In this document: positions 52,054 to 60,303 of the stretch, piece by piece
Numbering within the stretch: position 1 is the stretch's first letter
Layout of the letters: each line of letters starts with the position of its first letter
Assembly: GCA_004557125.1 (NCBI GenBank)
Contig: SFET01000013.1
Span: 1-64,000 of the forward strand
From: Clostridiales bacterium
GTDB taxonomy: Bacteria; Bacillota; Clostridia; Christensenellales; Aristaeellaceae
Length of the DNA: 64,000 bases
Direction: 5' to 3'
Notes under the pieces: generated by a model
Told to the model about the DNA's origin: nothing
Seen by the model: the letters and a program-made list of their open reading frames with translations, nothing else
Database searches by the model: none
Made by a program: the position numbers and the translations under genes

Positions 52054-53229
52054 ATGAATTACGCAGAGGAAAGCCTGCGCCTCCACGGCGAGTGGAAGGG
52101 CAAGATCGAAGTCGTCAGCCGCGTCCCCGTCTCCAGCAAGGAAGATCTCTCCCTGGCATACACGCCCGGCGTCGCCCAGCCCTGCCTGGAGATCCAGAAG
52201 GACATCGACAAGAGCTATGAGCTCACCCGCCGCTGGAACACCTGCCTGGTCGTCACCGACGGCAGCGCCGTGCTGGGCCTGGGCGACATCGGCCCCGAGG
52301 CCGGCATGCCCGTGATGGAGGGCAAGTGCGTGCTGTTCAAGGCCTTCGGCGACGTGGACGCCTTCCCGATCTGCATCAAGTCCAAGGATGTGGACGAGAT
52401 CGTCAACACCGTGTATCTGATCTCCGGCTCCTGCGGCGGCGTGAATCTGGAGGACATCGCCGCGCCCCGCTGCTTCGAGATCGAGAAGAAGCTGAAGGAA
52501 AAGTGCGACATCCCGATCTTCCACGACGACCAGCACGGCACCGCGATCATCACCCTGGCGGGCCTGATCAACGCGCTGAAGGTGGTCGGCAAGCACCGCG
52601 ACGAGATCAAGGTCGTGGTTAACGGCGCCGGCGCAGCCGCCACCGCCATCACCAAGCTGCTGATCTCCTACGGCATTAAGAACATCACCATGTGCGACCG
52701 CAAGGGCGCGATCTACGAGGGCCGCGTCGAGGGCATGAACCCCTACAAGGAGGAGATGGCGAAGATCACCAATCCCTCCCGCCAGGCCGGCTCCCTGAAG
52801 GACGTGATCGTCGGCGCGGACGTGTTCATCGGCGTGTCCGCACCCGGCGCGCTGACCACCGAGATGGTGCGCACCATGAACCGCGACGCCATCGTGTTCG
52901 CCTGCGCCAATCCCACCCCCGAGATCTTCCCCGAGGACGCGAAGGCCGGCGGCGCGAAGGTCGTCTCCACCGGACGCAGCGACTATCCCAACCAGATCAA
53001 CAACGTGCTGGCCTTCCCGGCGCTGTTCCGCGGTGCATTCGACGTGCGCGCCCGCGACATCAACGAGGAGATGAAGATCGCCGCCGCCTATGCCCTGGCG
53101 AACCTGATCTCCGACGAGGAGCTGAACGCGGACTACATCATCCCCGCCGCCTTCGATCCCCGGGTCAAGGAGGCCGTGTCCAAGGCCGTTGCCCAGGCCG
53201 CCCGCGACAGCGGCGTCGCCCGGCGCTGA
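52054..53229 (+). CDS. NAD(P)-dependent malic enzyme (short bacterial form)
   Basis: 391 residues. It decarboxylates malate to pyruvate with reduction of NAD(P)+. Motifs: YTPGVAQPCL with the catalytic Tyr, VTDGSAVLGLGDIG, the metal ligands in EDIAAPRCFEIE and FHDDQHGTAIIT, and the Rossmann segment VVNGAGAAATAI. It has the MaeB malic domain without the phosphotransacetylase-like extension. AGAAGG precedes the ATG. It is monocistronic; the repeat array follows instead of an obvious simple terminator. Confidence 0.95.
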   Translation: MNYAEESLRLHGEWKGKIEVVSRVPVSSKEDLSLAYTPGVAQPCLEIQKDIDKSYELTRRWNTCLVVTDGSAVLGLGDIGPEAGMPVMEGKCVLFKAFGDVDAFPICIKSKDVDEIVNTVYLISGSCGGVNLEDIAAPRCFEIEKKLKEKCDIPIFHDDQHGTAIITLAGLINALKVVGKHRDEIKVVVNGAGAAATAITKLLISYGIKNITMCDRKGAIYEGRVEGMNPYKEEMAKITNPSRQAGSLKDVIVGADVFIGVSAPGALTTEMVRTMNRDAIVFACANPTPEIFPEDAKAGGAKVVSTGRSDYPNQINNVLAFPALFRGAFDVRARDINEEMKIAAAYALANLISDEELNADYIIPAAFDPRVKEAVSKAVAQAARDSGVARR

Positions 53230-53235
53230 AGCAGC

Positions 53236-53440
53236 GCGACTGGTTGCCTGTCGGCGTTTAAGCGAACGAACCTCTGCCCCGCGGCGAGGCGCCGCTGCCA
53301 CTTGCTACCGCGCTTTGAACGAACGCATCCCTGCCCCCATAGATCAGAGGGGCAGGGATGCTGCGTTTCGTTCCTCTCCATATGTCGGTGTTTCCCCGAA
53401 ATCCGTCCCGGCAGGAATGGGACGGATTTCTCACGTTTGG
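53236..53440. repeat. Hairpin repeat, array B, inverted copies (one truncated, one longer)
   Basis: The segment 53243-53270 is the exact 28-base reverse complement of 48035-48062 in array A. It breaks off at 53280 and a second inverted copy begins with H4 (GCGGCG-AGG-CGCCGC, 53281-53295), then H3 (ATCCCTGCCCC with GGGGCAGGGAT, 53328-53359) and H2 (AAATCCGTCCC with GGGACGGATTT, 53399-53429). It starts 7 bases after the malic enzyme stop. Confidence 0.8.
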
Positions 53441-53493
53441 CTTTGGGAGTATGCCGAAAACGAGCGCAAGAAATCCAGTCCATAGCCGCCGGA
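53429..53493. repeat. 65-base direct repeat, first copy
   Basis: Matches 53549-53613 with three differences in 65 bases. It includes TCTCACGTTTGGCTTT at its start and the 5' arm of an H2 hairpin at its end. In this copy the H2 stem is shortened to AAATCC/GGATTT. Confidence 0.85.
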
Positions 53494-53548
53494 TTTCGGG
53501 TGAATGCGATCATTTCGCATCCAGATGAAGATAGAATCTCTGCCCCAT

Positions 53549-53613
53549 TCTCACGTTTGGCTTTAGGAGTATGCCTAAAACGAACGCAAGAAATCCAGTC
53601 CATAGCCGCCGGA
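53549..53613. repeat. 65-base direct repeat, second copy
   Basis: Partner of 53429-53493. Here TTTAGG and CCTAAA can form a small stem, and the H2 hairpin continues complete into the following unit. Confidence 0.85.
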
Positions 53614-53736
53614 CTGGATTTCGGGGGAAGGTGGATATATCGCAAGAAACGAAACATAAACTCCCTGCCCTTGAACCAGTGGGGCAGGGAGTTGATTGCT
53701 TGAACGCGGTAGCAAGTGGCTGCAGGCCCTGCCTGC
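53586..53736. repeat. Hairpin repeat, array B, direct copy
   Basis: H2: AAATCCAGTCC (53591-53601) with GGACTGGATTT (53611-53621). H3: AACTCCCTGCCC (53659-53670) with GGGCAGGGAGTT (53682-53693) and the same TTGAACCAGT loop as array A copy 1. H4: GCAGGC (53722-53727) with GCCTGC (53731-53736). Confidence 0.8.
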
Positions 53737-53806
53737 TGTCCCATTCTTGCCGGGACAGGTTTTCGTTCAATCAAACACGGCAGTATGTGGCCGCGGCGCC
53801 TCGCCG
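53737..53806. repeat. Hairpin repeat remnant at the end of array B
   Basis: Contains an H2-like stem (CTGTCCC with GGGACAG, 53736-53757) joined to the linker and H4 (GCGGCG-CCT-CGCCGC, 53793-53807). It ends directly at the stop of the next permease gene, as copy 2 of array A does. Confidence 0.7.
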
Positions 53807-54859
53807 CTACTTGGCTTTTTGGTTGCCAGTGTAGGTGACGACTGCGCGCTGGATGCAGATGAACAGCAGCAGCAGCGCGCCGGTGGCAATCTTGCCCCAC
53901 CAGGACAGCAGGTTGCCGTTGAAGGTGATCAGCGCGGGGATGACGGCCTTGAGCAGCACGCCGAAGAGTGTGCCGACCATGTAGCCCACGCCGCCGGTGA
54001 GCAGCGTGCCGCCGATGACCGCGCAGGTGATGACCTCCAGCTCGCCGCCCTGCAGCGACAGGTTCCAGCCGGACTTGACGTACAGCGCGTAGGCGATGCC
54101 GGCCAGCACGGAGCACAGGCCGTTGAAGCCGTACACCAGCACCTTGGTGCGGCCCACCGGCAGACCCATCAGCTTTGCGGACTGCTCGTTGCCGCCGATG
54201 GCGTACACGTTGCGGCCGAAGCGGGTCTTCTGCAGGATGATCGTGCCGATGATGATCATCACGATGAACAGGATCAGGTTGAAGTTGATGAACGCGATGG
54301 GCTTGATCTTCACCCACTCGCCGTCCTCCAGGCGCATGAAGTAGATCTTCCACTTGGCCAGCGCGTCGATCATCGGATGGGAGATGTCGATGGACTCACG
54401 GCTGATCAGCGAGCACACGCCGCGGGCCAGGAAGTTGCCAGTCAGGGTGGCGATGAAGGGCGGCACGTTCAGGTAGTGAATGGTCGCGCCCTGCAAAAGA
54501 CCCAGACCCACGCCAACCACCAGGGAGAAGGCGATGCAGATCAGCGGGTGGATGCCCAGGACCGTGCTGCCGTAGGCGATGAACATGCCCGTGAGGGAGG
54601 CGATGGAGGCCACCGACAGGTCGATGCCGCCGGTGATGAGCACCATCGTCATGCCGACTGCGGAGATGCCGTAGTAGGCGTTGTCGATGAACATGTTCAC
54701 GAAGGTGCGCAGGGTGGTGAAGCCCTTGCTGCCGTACATGATCGCGCCGAAGGCATAGATGATCAGAAAGATGCCGATGGTGGCGAACACCATGATGTAT
54801 TTGGGGTTGGTCAGGAAGCTGACCAGGCCCGATCTGCGGGCGGTTTTCTTCTCAGACAT
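53807..54859 (-). CDS. yjfF: Galactofuranose-type ABC permease, second subunit (YjfF-like)
   Basis: 350 residues with about nine hydrophobic segments. Motifs of RbsC/YjfF permeases: GISAVGMTMVLITGGIDLSVA, GGNEQSAKLMGL and VIGGTLLTGGVG. It pairs with the YtfT-like permease and overlaps its gene by 8 bases. The ATG at 54859 has GGGAGG 9 bases upstream; a longer in-frame start lies in the upstream gene. Naming follows the gene order and the YtfQ similarity of the binding protein. Confidence 0.85.
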   Translation of the reverse strand: MSEKKTARRSGLVSFLTNPKYIMVFATIGIFLIIYAFGAIMYGSKGFTTLRTFVNMFIDNAYYGISAVGMTMVLITGGIDLSVASIASLTGMFIAYGSTVLGIHPLICIAFSLVVGVGLGLLQGATIHYLNVPPFIATLTGNFLARGVCSLISRESIDISHPMIDALAKWKIYFMRLEDGEWVKIKPIAFINFNLILFIVMIIIGTIILQKTRFGRNVYAIGGNEQSAKLMGLPVGRTKVLVYGFNGLCSVLAGIAYALYVKSGWNLSLQGGELEVITCAVIGGTLLTGGVGYMVGTLFGVLLKAVIPALITFNGNLLSWWGKIATGALLLLFICIQRAVVTYTGNQKAK

Positions 54860-55805
54860 TCTGCGCGCCTCCCTTCGCCATGGCCTTGGCTGCGTTGCGG
54901 GTCTTCGTGCGCTTGGCAAAGTACTCGCGCACAGGCTCGGACTGGAGCACGATGACCACGGCGATGATCAGGGCCTTGAAGGCCATGGTCGCCTCGGACA
55001 CGATGCCGAAGTAGTACACAAAGGTCACGATGGTGCGGATGATGATGGAGCCGATCACCGTGCCGGCCAGGCTGAACTTGCCGCCGGACATGTTCGTACC
55101 GCCGATGACCACCGCCAGAATGGCGTCCATCTCATAGTTCAGGCCCGCATTGTTGGAGTCGTTGGACATGATGCGGCTGGAGTAGATCAGGCCGGAGATG
55201 GCGGAGAGGAAGCCGGTGAGGGCGAACACGATCAGAATCACGCGCTTGGCGTTGATGCCGGAGAGGCGGCTTGCGCTGCGGTTGATGCCGACGGACTCCA
55301 CGAAGGTGCCGAAGGCGGTCTTGCGGGTGAACAGCGCAACTGCGGCAACCACCACGATGGATATGATCACCGGCATCGGCAGGAACAGGAAGCTGCCCTG
55401 GCCGATGAAGCGGAAGGGCTCATACAGCGTGGTGAACTGCTTGCCGTTGGTGATGATCTGGGCCACGCCGCGGCCGCACACCATCAGCACCAGGGTGGCG
55501 ATGATGGGCTGCATGCCGATCTTGGCGATCATGAAGCCGTTCATCAGGCCCATCAGCAGGCACACGACCAGCGGAACCAGCAGCACCAGGAGGAAGGGGT
55601 ACACGGTGTAGTTGCCGGGGGTGGAGTAGGCCGGGTCGGTGGGATTCCAGCGCATCAGCTTCAGGGCGATTGCGCCGGACACGGCCACCAGCGCGCCGAC
55701 GGACAGGTCGGTGCCGCCTAGGGCGATGACCAGCGTCATGCCCATGGCGATGATGGTGATCTCCGCCGAGCGGTTCAGGATGTCGATCAGGCTGCCGTAG
55801 AGCAT
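54852..55805 (-). CDS. ytfT: Galactofuranose-type ABC permease, first subunit (YtfT-like), 5' end lost
   Basis: 317 readable residues from the ATG at 55805. The core is good: GSLIDILNRSAEITIIAMGMTL-like opening, ALGGTDLSVGA, SRLSGINAKRV and VVIGGTNMSGGK. That ATG has no ribosome site, and the frame upstream of it still encodes family sequence (ADIIRPDFFKIS). A proper start with AAGGGGG lies at 55888 in another frame. The first membrane helix seen in YtfT is missing. So this is either an N-terminally damaged gene or an assembly error. Confidence 0.8.
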   Translation of the reverse strand: MLYGSLIDILNRSAEITIIAMGMTLVIALGGTDLSVGALVAVSGAIALKLMRWNPTDPAYSTPGNYTVYPFLLVLLVPLVVCLLMGLMNGFMIAKIGMQPIIATLVLMVCGRGVAQIITNGKQFTTLYEPFRFIGQGSFLFLPMPVIISIVVVAAVALFTRKTAFGTFVESVGINRSASRLSGINAKRVILIVFALTGFLSAISGLIYSSRIMSNDSNNAGLNYEMDAILAVVIGGTNMSGGKFSLAGTVIGSIIIRTIVTFVYYFGIVSEATMAFKALIIAVVIVLQSEPVREYFAKRTKTRNAAKAMAKGGAQNV

Positions 55806-55888
55806 GCCCGTGGAGGGCTGGTAGCTGATCTTGAAGAAGTCCGGCCGGATGATGTCAGCGCGGATAAGTCAAATTTCTTTTTCTTCAT
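55806..55888 (-). other. Detached 5' end of the ytfT-like gene
   Basis: An ATG at 55888 with AAGGGGG upstream opens a frame starting MKKKKFDLSALT, 14 bases after the ATPase gene, the expected operon spacing. It then runs out of frame with the permease. A stop in the permease frame (near 55870) blocks simple readthrough. Loss of about 20-25 codons (the first helix) with a change of frame explains the arrangement. Confidence 0.7.
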
Positions 55889-55902
55889 CTTCCGTTTCCC
55901 CC

Positions 55903-57420
55903 TTACGCCTTGACCGCTTCGCCGGCGATGATCTTCAGAATGTTGTTCTGGGTGTCGCCGTCAAACGGCCCGGTCAGCTCGCCGGCCTTCTTGCCGTCGC
56001 GCATGATGGTGATGCGGTTGGAGCAGCGGATGACCTCTTCCAGCTCGGAGGAGATGAAGATGACGGACACGCCGTCGTCGCACATCTCCAGCATCAGGCG
56101 CTGGATCTCGGCCTTCGCACCAACGTCGATGCCGCGGGTGGGCTCGTCCAGGATCAGCACGTCCGGCTCGGTGGCCATCCAGCGGGCCAGGATGACCTTC
56201 TGCTGGTTGCCGCCGGAGAGCTCGCCGATCTTCTTCTCCGCGTCCGGCGTGGCGATGCCCAGGGCCTTGATGTACTTGTCCGCCAGCTCGTTCTGCTCCT
56301 GGCGGGACATGGGATGCAAAAAGCCCCTGCGCGCCTGCACCGCCAGCATGATGTTCTCGCGGATGGACAGGTCGCCGATGATGCCGTCGCGCTTGCGGTC
56401 CTCGGGACAGAACGCGATGCGGTGGGCGATGGCCTCGTGGGGATTCTTGATGTCCGCCTTCTTGCCGTTGACGGTGATCTCGCCCTTGGTGGCGCGGTTT
56501 GCGCCGAAGAGCATCTCGGCGGTCTCGGTGCGGCCGGAGCCCAGCAGGCCCGCAAAGCCCATCAGCTCGCCCTTGCGGATCTCCAGGGTGATCTCGTCGA
56601 TCTTGCCGGGCGCGCCAATCTTGTCCGCCTTGATCATGCAGGGCGCGTCCTCGGGCACCTCGGCGCGGTGCAGGTTGAAGATCACGTCCATGTCCTTGCC
56701 GACCATCTTCGTGACCAGCTCCAGCTTGGTGATGTCGCCGATGTTGTAGGTGCCCACCAGCTGGCCGTTGCGCAGGATGGTCATGCGGTCGGAGATGGCA
56801 TAGATCTGATCGAGGAAGTGGGTGATGAAGATGATGCCCATGCCGCTTGCCTTCAACTCGCGCATGACGTCGAAGAGCAGCTGCACCTCGTTCTCGTCCA
56901 GCGAGGAGGTGGGCTCGTCCAAAATCAGCACCTTCGCCTGCACGTCCACGGCGCGGGCGATGGAGACCATCTGCTGAATTGCAGTGGAATAATATGACAG
57001 CGGGCGGGTCACGTCGATGTCCAGGTGGAAGCGGGACATCAGCTCAGCCGCGCGCCGGTTGATTTCCTTCCAATTGATCTGGCCGCGCTTCATGGGCTGG
57101 CGGCCGACGAAGATATTTTCCGCCACAGTCAGGTTTGGGCAGAGGTTGATCTCCTGGAACACCGTGGAGATGCCCTCATCGATCGCCTGCTGGGGGCTGG
57201 TGGGACGGATTTCCCTTCCGTCGAGCATGATGGTGCCTGCGTCCATCTTGTTTACGCCCGTGAGGCACTTGATCAGCGTGGATTTGCCCGCGCCGTTTTC
57301 GCCCAGGAGCGCATGAACCTCGCCTGCACGGAGGCTAAAGTCCACCTTGTCCAGAGCCTTGACGCCGGGAAACTGAATTTCAATGCCCTTCATTTCCAGA
57401 ATGCATTTCTGATCCGGCAA
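55903..57420 (-). CDS. ytfR: Galactofuranose-type ABC ATPase (YtfR-like)
   Basis: 505 residues, two fused ATPase domains as in RbsA, MglA and YtfR. First domain: Walker A GENGAGKST (41-49) and ILDEPTSSLD. Second domain: degenerate GLLGSGRTE, signature LSGGNQQKVIL and ILDEPTRGID. It powers the YtfT/YjfF-like channel. The start is the TTG at 57420 with AAGGAGGGG about 8 bases upstream. It follows the binding-protein gene after two intercistronic hairpins. Confidence 0.92.
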   Translation of the reverse strand: MPDQKCILEMKGIEIQFPGVKALDKVDFSLRAGEVHALLGENGAGKSTLIKCLTGVNKMDAGTIMLDGREIRPTSPQQAIDEGISTVFQEINLCPNLTVAENIFVGRQPMKRGQINWKEINRRAAELMSRFHLDIDVTRPLSYYSTAIQQMVSIARAVDVQAKVLILDEPTSSLDENEVQLLFDVMRELKASGMGIIFITHFLDQIYAISDRMTILRNGQLVGTYNIGDITKLELVTKMVGKDMDVIFNLHRAEVPEDAPCMIKADKIGAPGKIDEITLEIRKGELMGFAGLLGSGRTETAEMLFGANRATKGEITVNGKKADIKNPHEAIAHRIAFCPEDRKRDGIIGDLSIRENIMLAVQARRGFLHPMSRQEQNELADKYIKALGIATPDAEKKIGELSGGNQQKVILARWMATEPDVLILDEPTRGIDVGAKAEIQRLMLEMCDDGVSVIFISSELEEVIRCSNRITIMRDGKKAGELTGPFDGDTQNNILKIIAGEAVKA

Positions 57421-57444
57421 AAGTATCCCCTCCTTATGCGAAAT

Positions 57445-57498
57445 GCAGGGCGGTGGTGCTCCATCCGCCCTGCAGCGGGGCTGCCCGCAGGCAGCCCC
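57445..57498 (-). other. Two intercistronic hairpins between ytfQ- and ytfR-like genes
   Basis: GCAGGGCGG/CCGCCCTGC (57445-57473) and GGGGCTGCC/GGCAGCCCC (57477-57498), 9 bp each. No T-run follows. They probably protect the binding-protein mRNA and lower expression of the downstream genes. Confidence 0.7.
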
Positions 57499-57516
57499 AT
57501 GTGATTCAGTTAGGAA

Positions 57517-58503
57517 TTAGTACACGCGCTCGTCGATCACGTCTGCAGCCAGGGTGGAGACGACGGTGCCGCAGTCGATGCCGCCAACGCAGTCAAACAC
57601 GCCCTCTTCGGGATGGATGACGGTCTTGTCGAAGGTCTCGCCCTCTTCCAGAGCCTTGATGGTGGGGATGACGAAGTCGGCGTACAGGGGAGTGCACTCG
57701 ATGGTGGCGTTCATCTCGCCGGCGACGATGGCGTCGAAGGCGGTCTTAACGGAGTCGCAGCCAACGATGATGATGTCCTTGCCCGGAACCTTGCCGGCGG
57801 CCTTGATGGCGTCGATCGCGCCCAGAGCCATGTCGTCGTTCTGCGCCAGCAGCACGTCGATCTTGTCGATGGACTTCAGGAAGCTCTCCATGACGGCCTG
57901 ACCTTCGGCACGGGTGAAGTTACCAGACTGCTGAGCAACCAGCTTCAGGTTCGGATACTCCGGCAGGGCCTCGAGAATGCCCTCGCTGCGGCCGATCTGC
58001 GCGTCGGCGCCGGTGGTGCCCTCGAGCATCACGACGTTGACTTCCTCTTCGCCGCGGCCGATGGACTTGAGGTACTCGCCGGTCCAGCGGGCCATGCGGC
58101 GGCCTTCCTCGACGAAGTCACCACCGAAAGCGGCGACGTAGTCGATCTGATCCGCGCAATCCGGGATGCGGTCCAGCAGCAGCAGCGGGATTTCCGCCTC
58201 GTTCACTTCCGCCAGAACCTCTTCCCAACCGGTGGAAACGACGCCGGTGAACAGGATGTAGTCCACGCCCTGGGTGATGAAGTTGCGCAGAGCCTTGATC
58301 TGATTCTCCTGCTTCTGCTGGCCATCGTCATAGACCAGAGTCCAGCCCTCTGCCTCGATGGCAGCGCAGACGTTGTCGGTGTTCGCAGTACGCCAGTCAG
58401 ATTCCTGGCCGATCTGGGAGAAGGCGACGGTCAGTGCGGATGCATTGGCGGCCAGGCCCAGTACCAGAACCAGAGCCAGAACCAGGGTCAACATTTTCTT
58501 CAT
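57517..58503 (-). CDS. ytfQ: Galactofuranose-type sugar-binding protein (YtfQ-like)
   Basis: 328 residues. The signal peptide ends AANASALT and has no lipobox Cys. The mature start LTVAFSQIGQESDWRTANT and QQKQENQIKALRNFI, then TGVVSTGWEEVL, are strikingly like E. coli YtfQ, which binds furanose forms of galactose. It also shares these with the lipoprotein at 61763. GAAGGAGGG precedes the ATG at 58503. A promoter and palindrome lie at 58549-58584. Confidence 0.9.
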   Translation of the reverse strand: MKKMLTLVLALVLVLGLAANASALTVAFSQIGQESDWRTANTDNVCAAIEAEGWTLVYDDGQQKQENQIKALRNFITQGVDYILFTGVVSTGWEEVLAEVNEAEIPLLLLDRIPDCADQIDYVAAFGGDFVEEGRRMARWTGEYLKSIGRGEEEVNVVMLEGTTGADAQIGRSEGILEALPEYPNLKLVAQQSGNFTRAEGQAVMESFLKSIDKIDVLLAQNDDMALGAIDAIKAAGKVPGKDIIIVGCDSVKTAFDAIVAGEMNATIECTPLYADFVIPTIKALEEGETFDKTVIHPEEGVFDCVGGIDCGTVVSTLAADVIDERVY

Positions 58504-58548
58504 GAGTTTACCCTCCTTCAAATTTCGGGCGTTCGCCCGTCTGATTCT

Positions 58549-58584
58549 ATTATATCGGAGTTTTTGGTTTAACAAAAGTTAAAC
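58549..58584 (-). promoter_or_regulatory. ytfQ promoter region with a palindromic site
   Basis: On the minus strand a TATAAT lies at 58554-58549. A perfect dyad GTTTAAC-N4-GTTAAAC (58567-58584) overlaps the expected -35 place, where no good hexamer is seen. That suggests an activated promoter. Candidate binder: the AraC-type regulator encoded at 58677, or a LacI-type protein. Confidence 0.6.
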
Positions 58585-58676
58585 TTTTCTCCCTTTTGGT
58601 TCGGTTTTTTAGGTTTTTTCCGGCAGCAGTTTGCACATTGTTCCATATTTGTTTAAAATATTCCGTAAATCGTTGA

Positions 58677-60269
58677 TTATTTTCCGCCGCCCTTGCCATC
58701 CTTCCGATAGTCCCTGGGGGACATGCCGGTGTTCTTCTTGAACAGATAGCTGAAGTAGTGGGGATCGTTGTAGCCCACGGCATAGGCCACGTCGCTGGTG
58801 CGCATGGATGTGGTGGCGAGCAGCTCCCTGGCCCGGGCGATGCGCGTGGCGGTGAGATACTCGGTGAAGGTCACGCCCATCTCCTGGGAGAACACGGTGC
58901 AGAAGTGGTTGTTGGAGAGCGCAACGTATGAGGCCACATCGTGCAGGGTGACGTTGGAATCGGCGTAGTGCTCCGCGATGAAGGACTTCGCCTTGCGGAT
59001 CACGCCGCCGTAGCGCGCGGAGCCCTGGGAATCCCGGTAGAGGATGGCCCGGCGCAGCATGTCGCGGCACATGGGCAGCACCTCGTCCACGCTGAGCATG
59101 CCGTTCTGTACCCGAAAGGCCTCGGGGATGACCTCGCGCGGCTCGCCCTGGCTGTCCAGGATGATGCGCGATGCGGCCAGCATCATCTCCACGAAGAAGT
59201 AATTCGCCATCATCACCGACTGCGCCGCGGCGTCGCCCAGGCCCTGCACATAGCGCTCCAGGATGCCGTCCACGTCCGCAGTGGTGGCGTACTTCAGCTG
59301 CTCCGCCACCGGCGCGGCGTCCAGATCCGGCAGATCAAACTCCGGCTCCCGGGAGATGTCCTGCGCGCCCATGATGCGCCGGGGATCATTCTCCGCCTTG
59401 CCGGCCTTGAGCTTCTCCATGATCTCGCGCGCGTCGCTCAGCGATGCGGGGATGTCCGTAAGTTTCTCCACGTCCGCGCCGATGGCCACCAGCAGCTTGA
59501 CGCCGGCGCTGCGCTCCACATCGTAGCGCGCCGCCTGGGCCAGTCCGTAGGCGCGCTCCTCCAGATCGGTGGGATTGTCCCCCAGCACCAGGATCGAAAA
59601 GCCGCCGTAGCCCCGGCACAGGTGCGCCGCGCCGCCGCTGCCGTCGGTCAGGCGCTCCAGCACGCTCTGGGCGCTGAACATGTCCTCCTCGGACTCCGGC
59701 TCGGGCGAGGGCTGCAGCAGCATCACCAGGTAGTGATTCGCCAGCAGGTTCATCTGCATGGATCGGGCGCTCTTGAGGATGCGCTCGCCGTTTGCGCCGC
59801 CGTAGAGCTCGGTCAGCAGCTTCTCCTTCAGGAAGCGGCTGGAGGAGGCCATCTGCTCCCGATAGGCCTTCAGGCTGGCCTGCTGGCGCTTGTCCTCCTG
59901 AATGCGCAGGGCGATGCGCTCCAGCACCGATCTCAGCTCCTGACCGCTCACCGGCTTGAGCAGGTACTCCTTCACGCCCAGCGAGATGGCCTCACGGGCG
60001 TAGGCGAAGTCGTCGTAGCCGGAGAGGATCACGATGTAGATCCAGGGCATGCTGCGGCTGACCTGGCGACAGAGCTCCAGGCCGTCCATGAAGGGCATGC
60101 GGATGTCGGTGATCAGGATGTCCGGCTTCACATCCTGCAGCATGGACAGCGCGATCTCCCCGTCCGGCGCCTCGCCCGCCAGCACGAAGTCCGTGTCCTC
60201 CCAGGGGAAGTTGGAGCGAATGCCCTCGCGCACGACGATTTCATCATCCACCAGAAACACCTTGTACAT
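58677..60269 (-). CDS. YesN-type response regulator (receiver plus AraC HTH)
   Basis: 530 residues. Receiver domain 1-125 with the phospho-acceptor Asp in ILITDIRMPFMDG and LKPVSGQE; a central region of about 280 residues; a C-terminal AraC-type pair of helix-turn-helices (VTLHDVASYVALSNNHFCTVF and MRTSDVAYAVGYNDPHYFSYLF). It should activate the YtfQ-type operon that lies directly downstream on the same strand. The ATG at 60269 follows an AGAGG site; a GTG at 60278 is less likely. The kinase gene is 34 bases upstream. Confidence 0.92.
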   Translation of the reverse strand: MYKVFLVDDEIVVREGIRSNFPWEDTDFVLAGEAPDGEIALSMLQDVKPDILITDIRMPFMDGLELCRQVSRSMPWIYIVILSGYDDFAYAREAISLGVKEYLLKPVSGQELRSVLERIALRIQEDKRQQASLKAYREQMASSSRFLKEKLLTELYGGANGERILKSARSMQMNLLANHYLVMLLQPSPEPESEEDMFSAQSVLERLTDGSGGAAHLCRGYGGFSILVLGDNPTDLEERAYGLAQAARYDVERSAGVKLLVAIGADVEKLTDIPASLSDAREIMEKLKAGKAENDPRRIMGAQDISREPEFDLPDLDAAPVAEQLKYATTADVDGILERYVQGLGDAAAQSVMMANYFFVEMMLAASRIILDSQGEPREVIPEAFRVQNGMLSVDEVLPMCRDMLRRAILYRDSQGSARYGGVIRKAKSFIAEHYADSNVTLHDVASYVALSNNHFCTVFSQEMGVTFTEYLTATRIARARELLATTSMRTSDVAYAVGYNDPHYFSYLFKKNTGMSPRDYRKDGKGGGK

Positions 60270-60303
60270 GCCCTGCACCTCTTTTTATGATATTTACGCT
60301 CCG

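Noticed and set aside
48086..53229. The rbs-malic enzyme segment as a mobile island bounded by the repeat arrays
   Set aside because: No integrase, transposase or target duplication is visible; codon use and GC look like those of the neighbours. Only possible inversion is kept as a finding.
53236..53806. CRISPR array
   Set aside because: Repeats are imperfect, of different lengths and in both orientations, without regular spacers; no cas genes.
53302..53834. Several short open frames within array B
   Set aside because: They follow the repeat modules in different frames and encode no recognisable domain; no ribosome sites.
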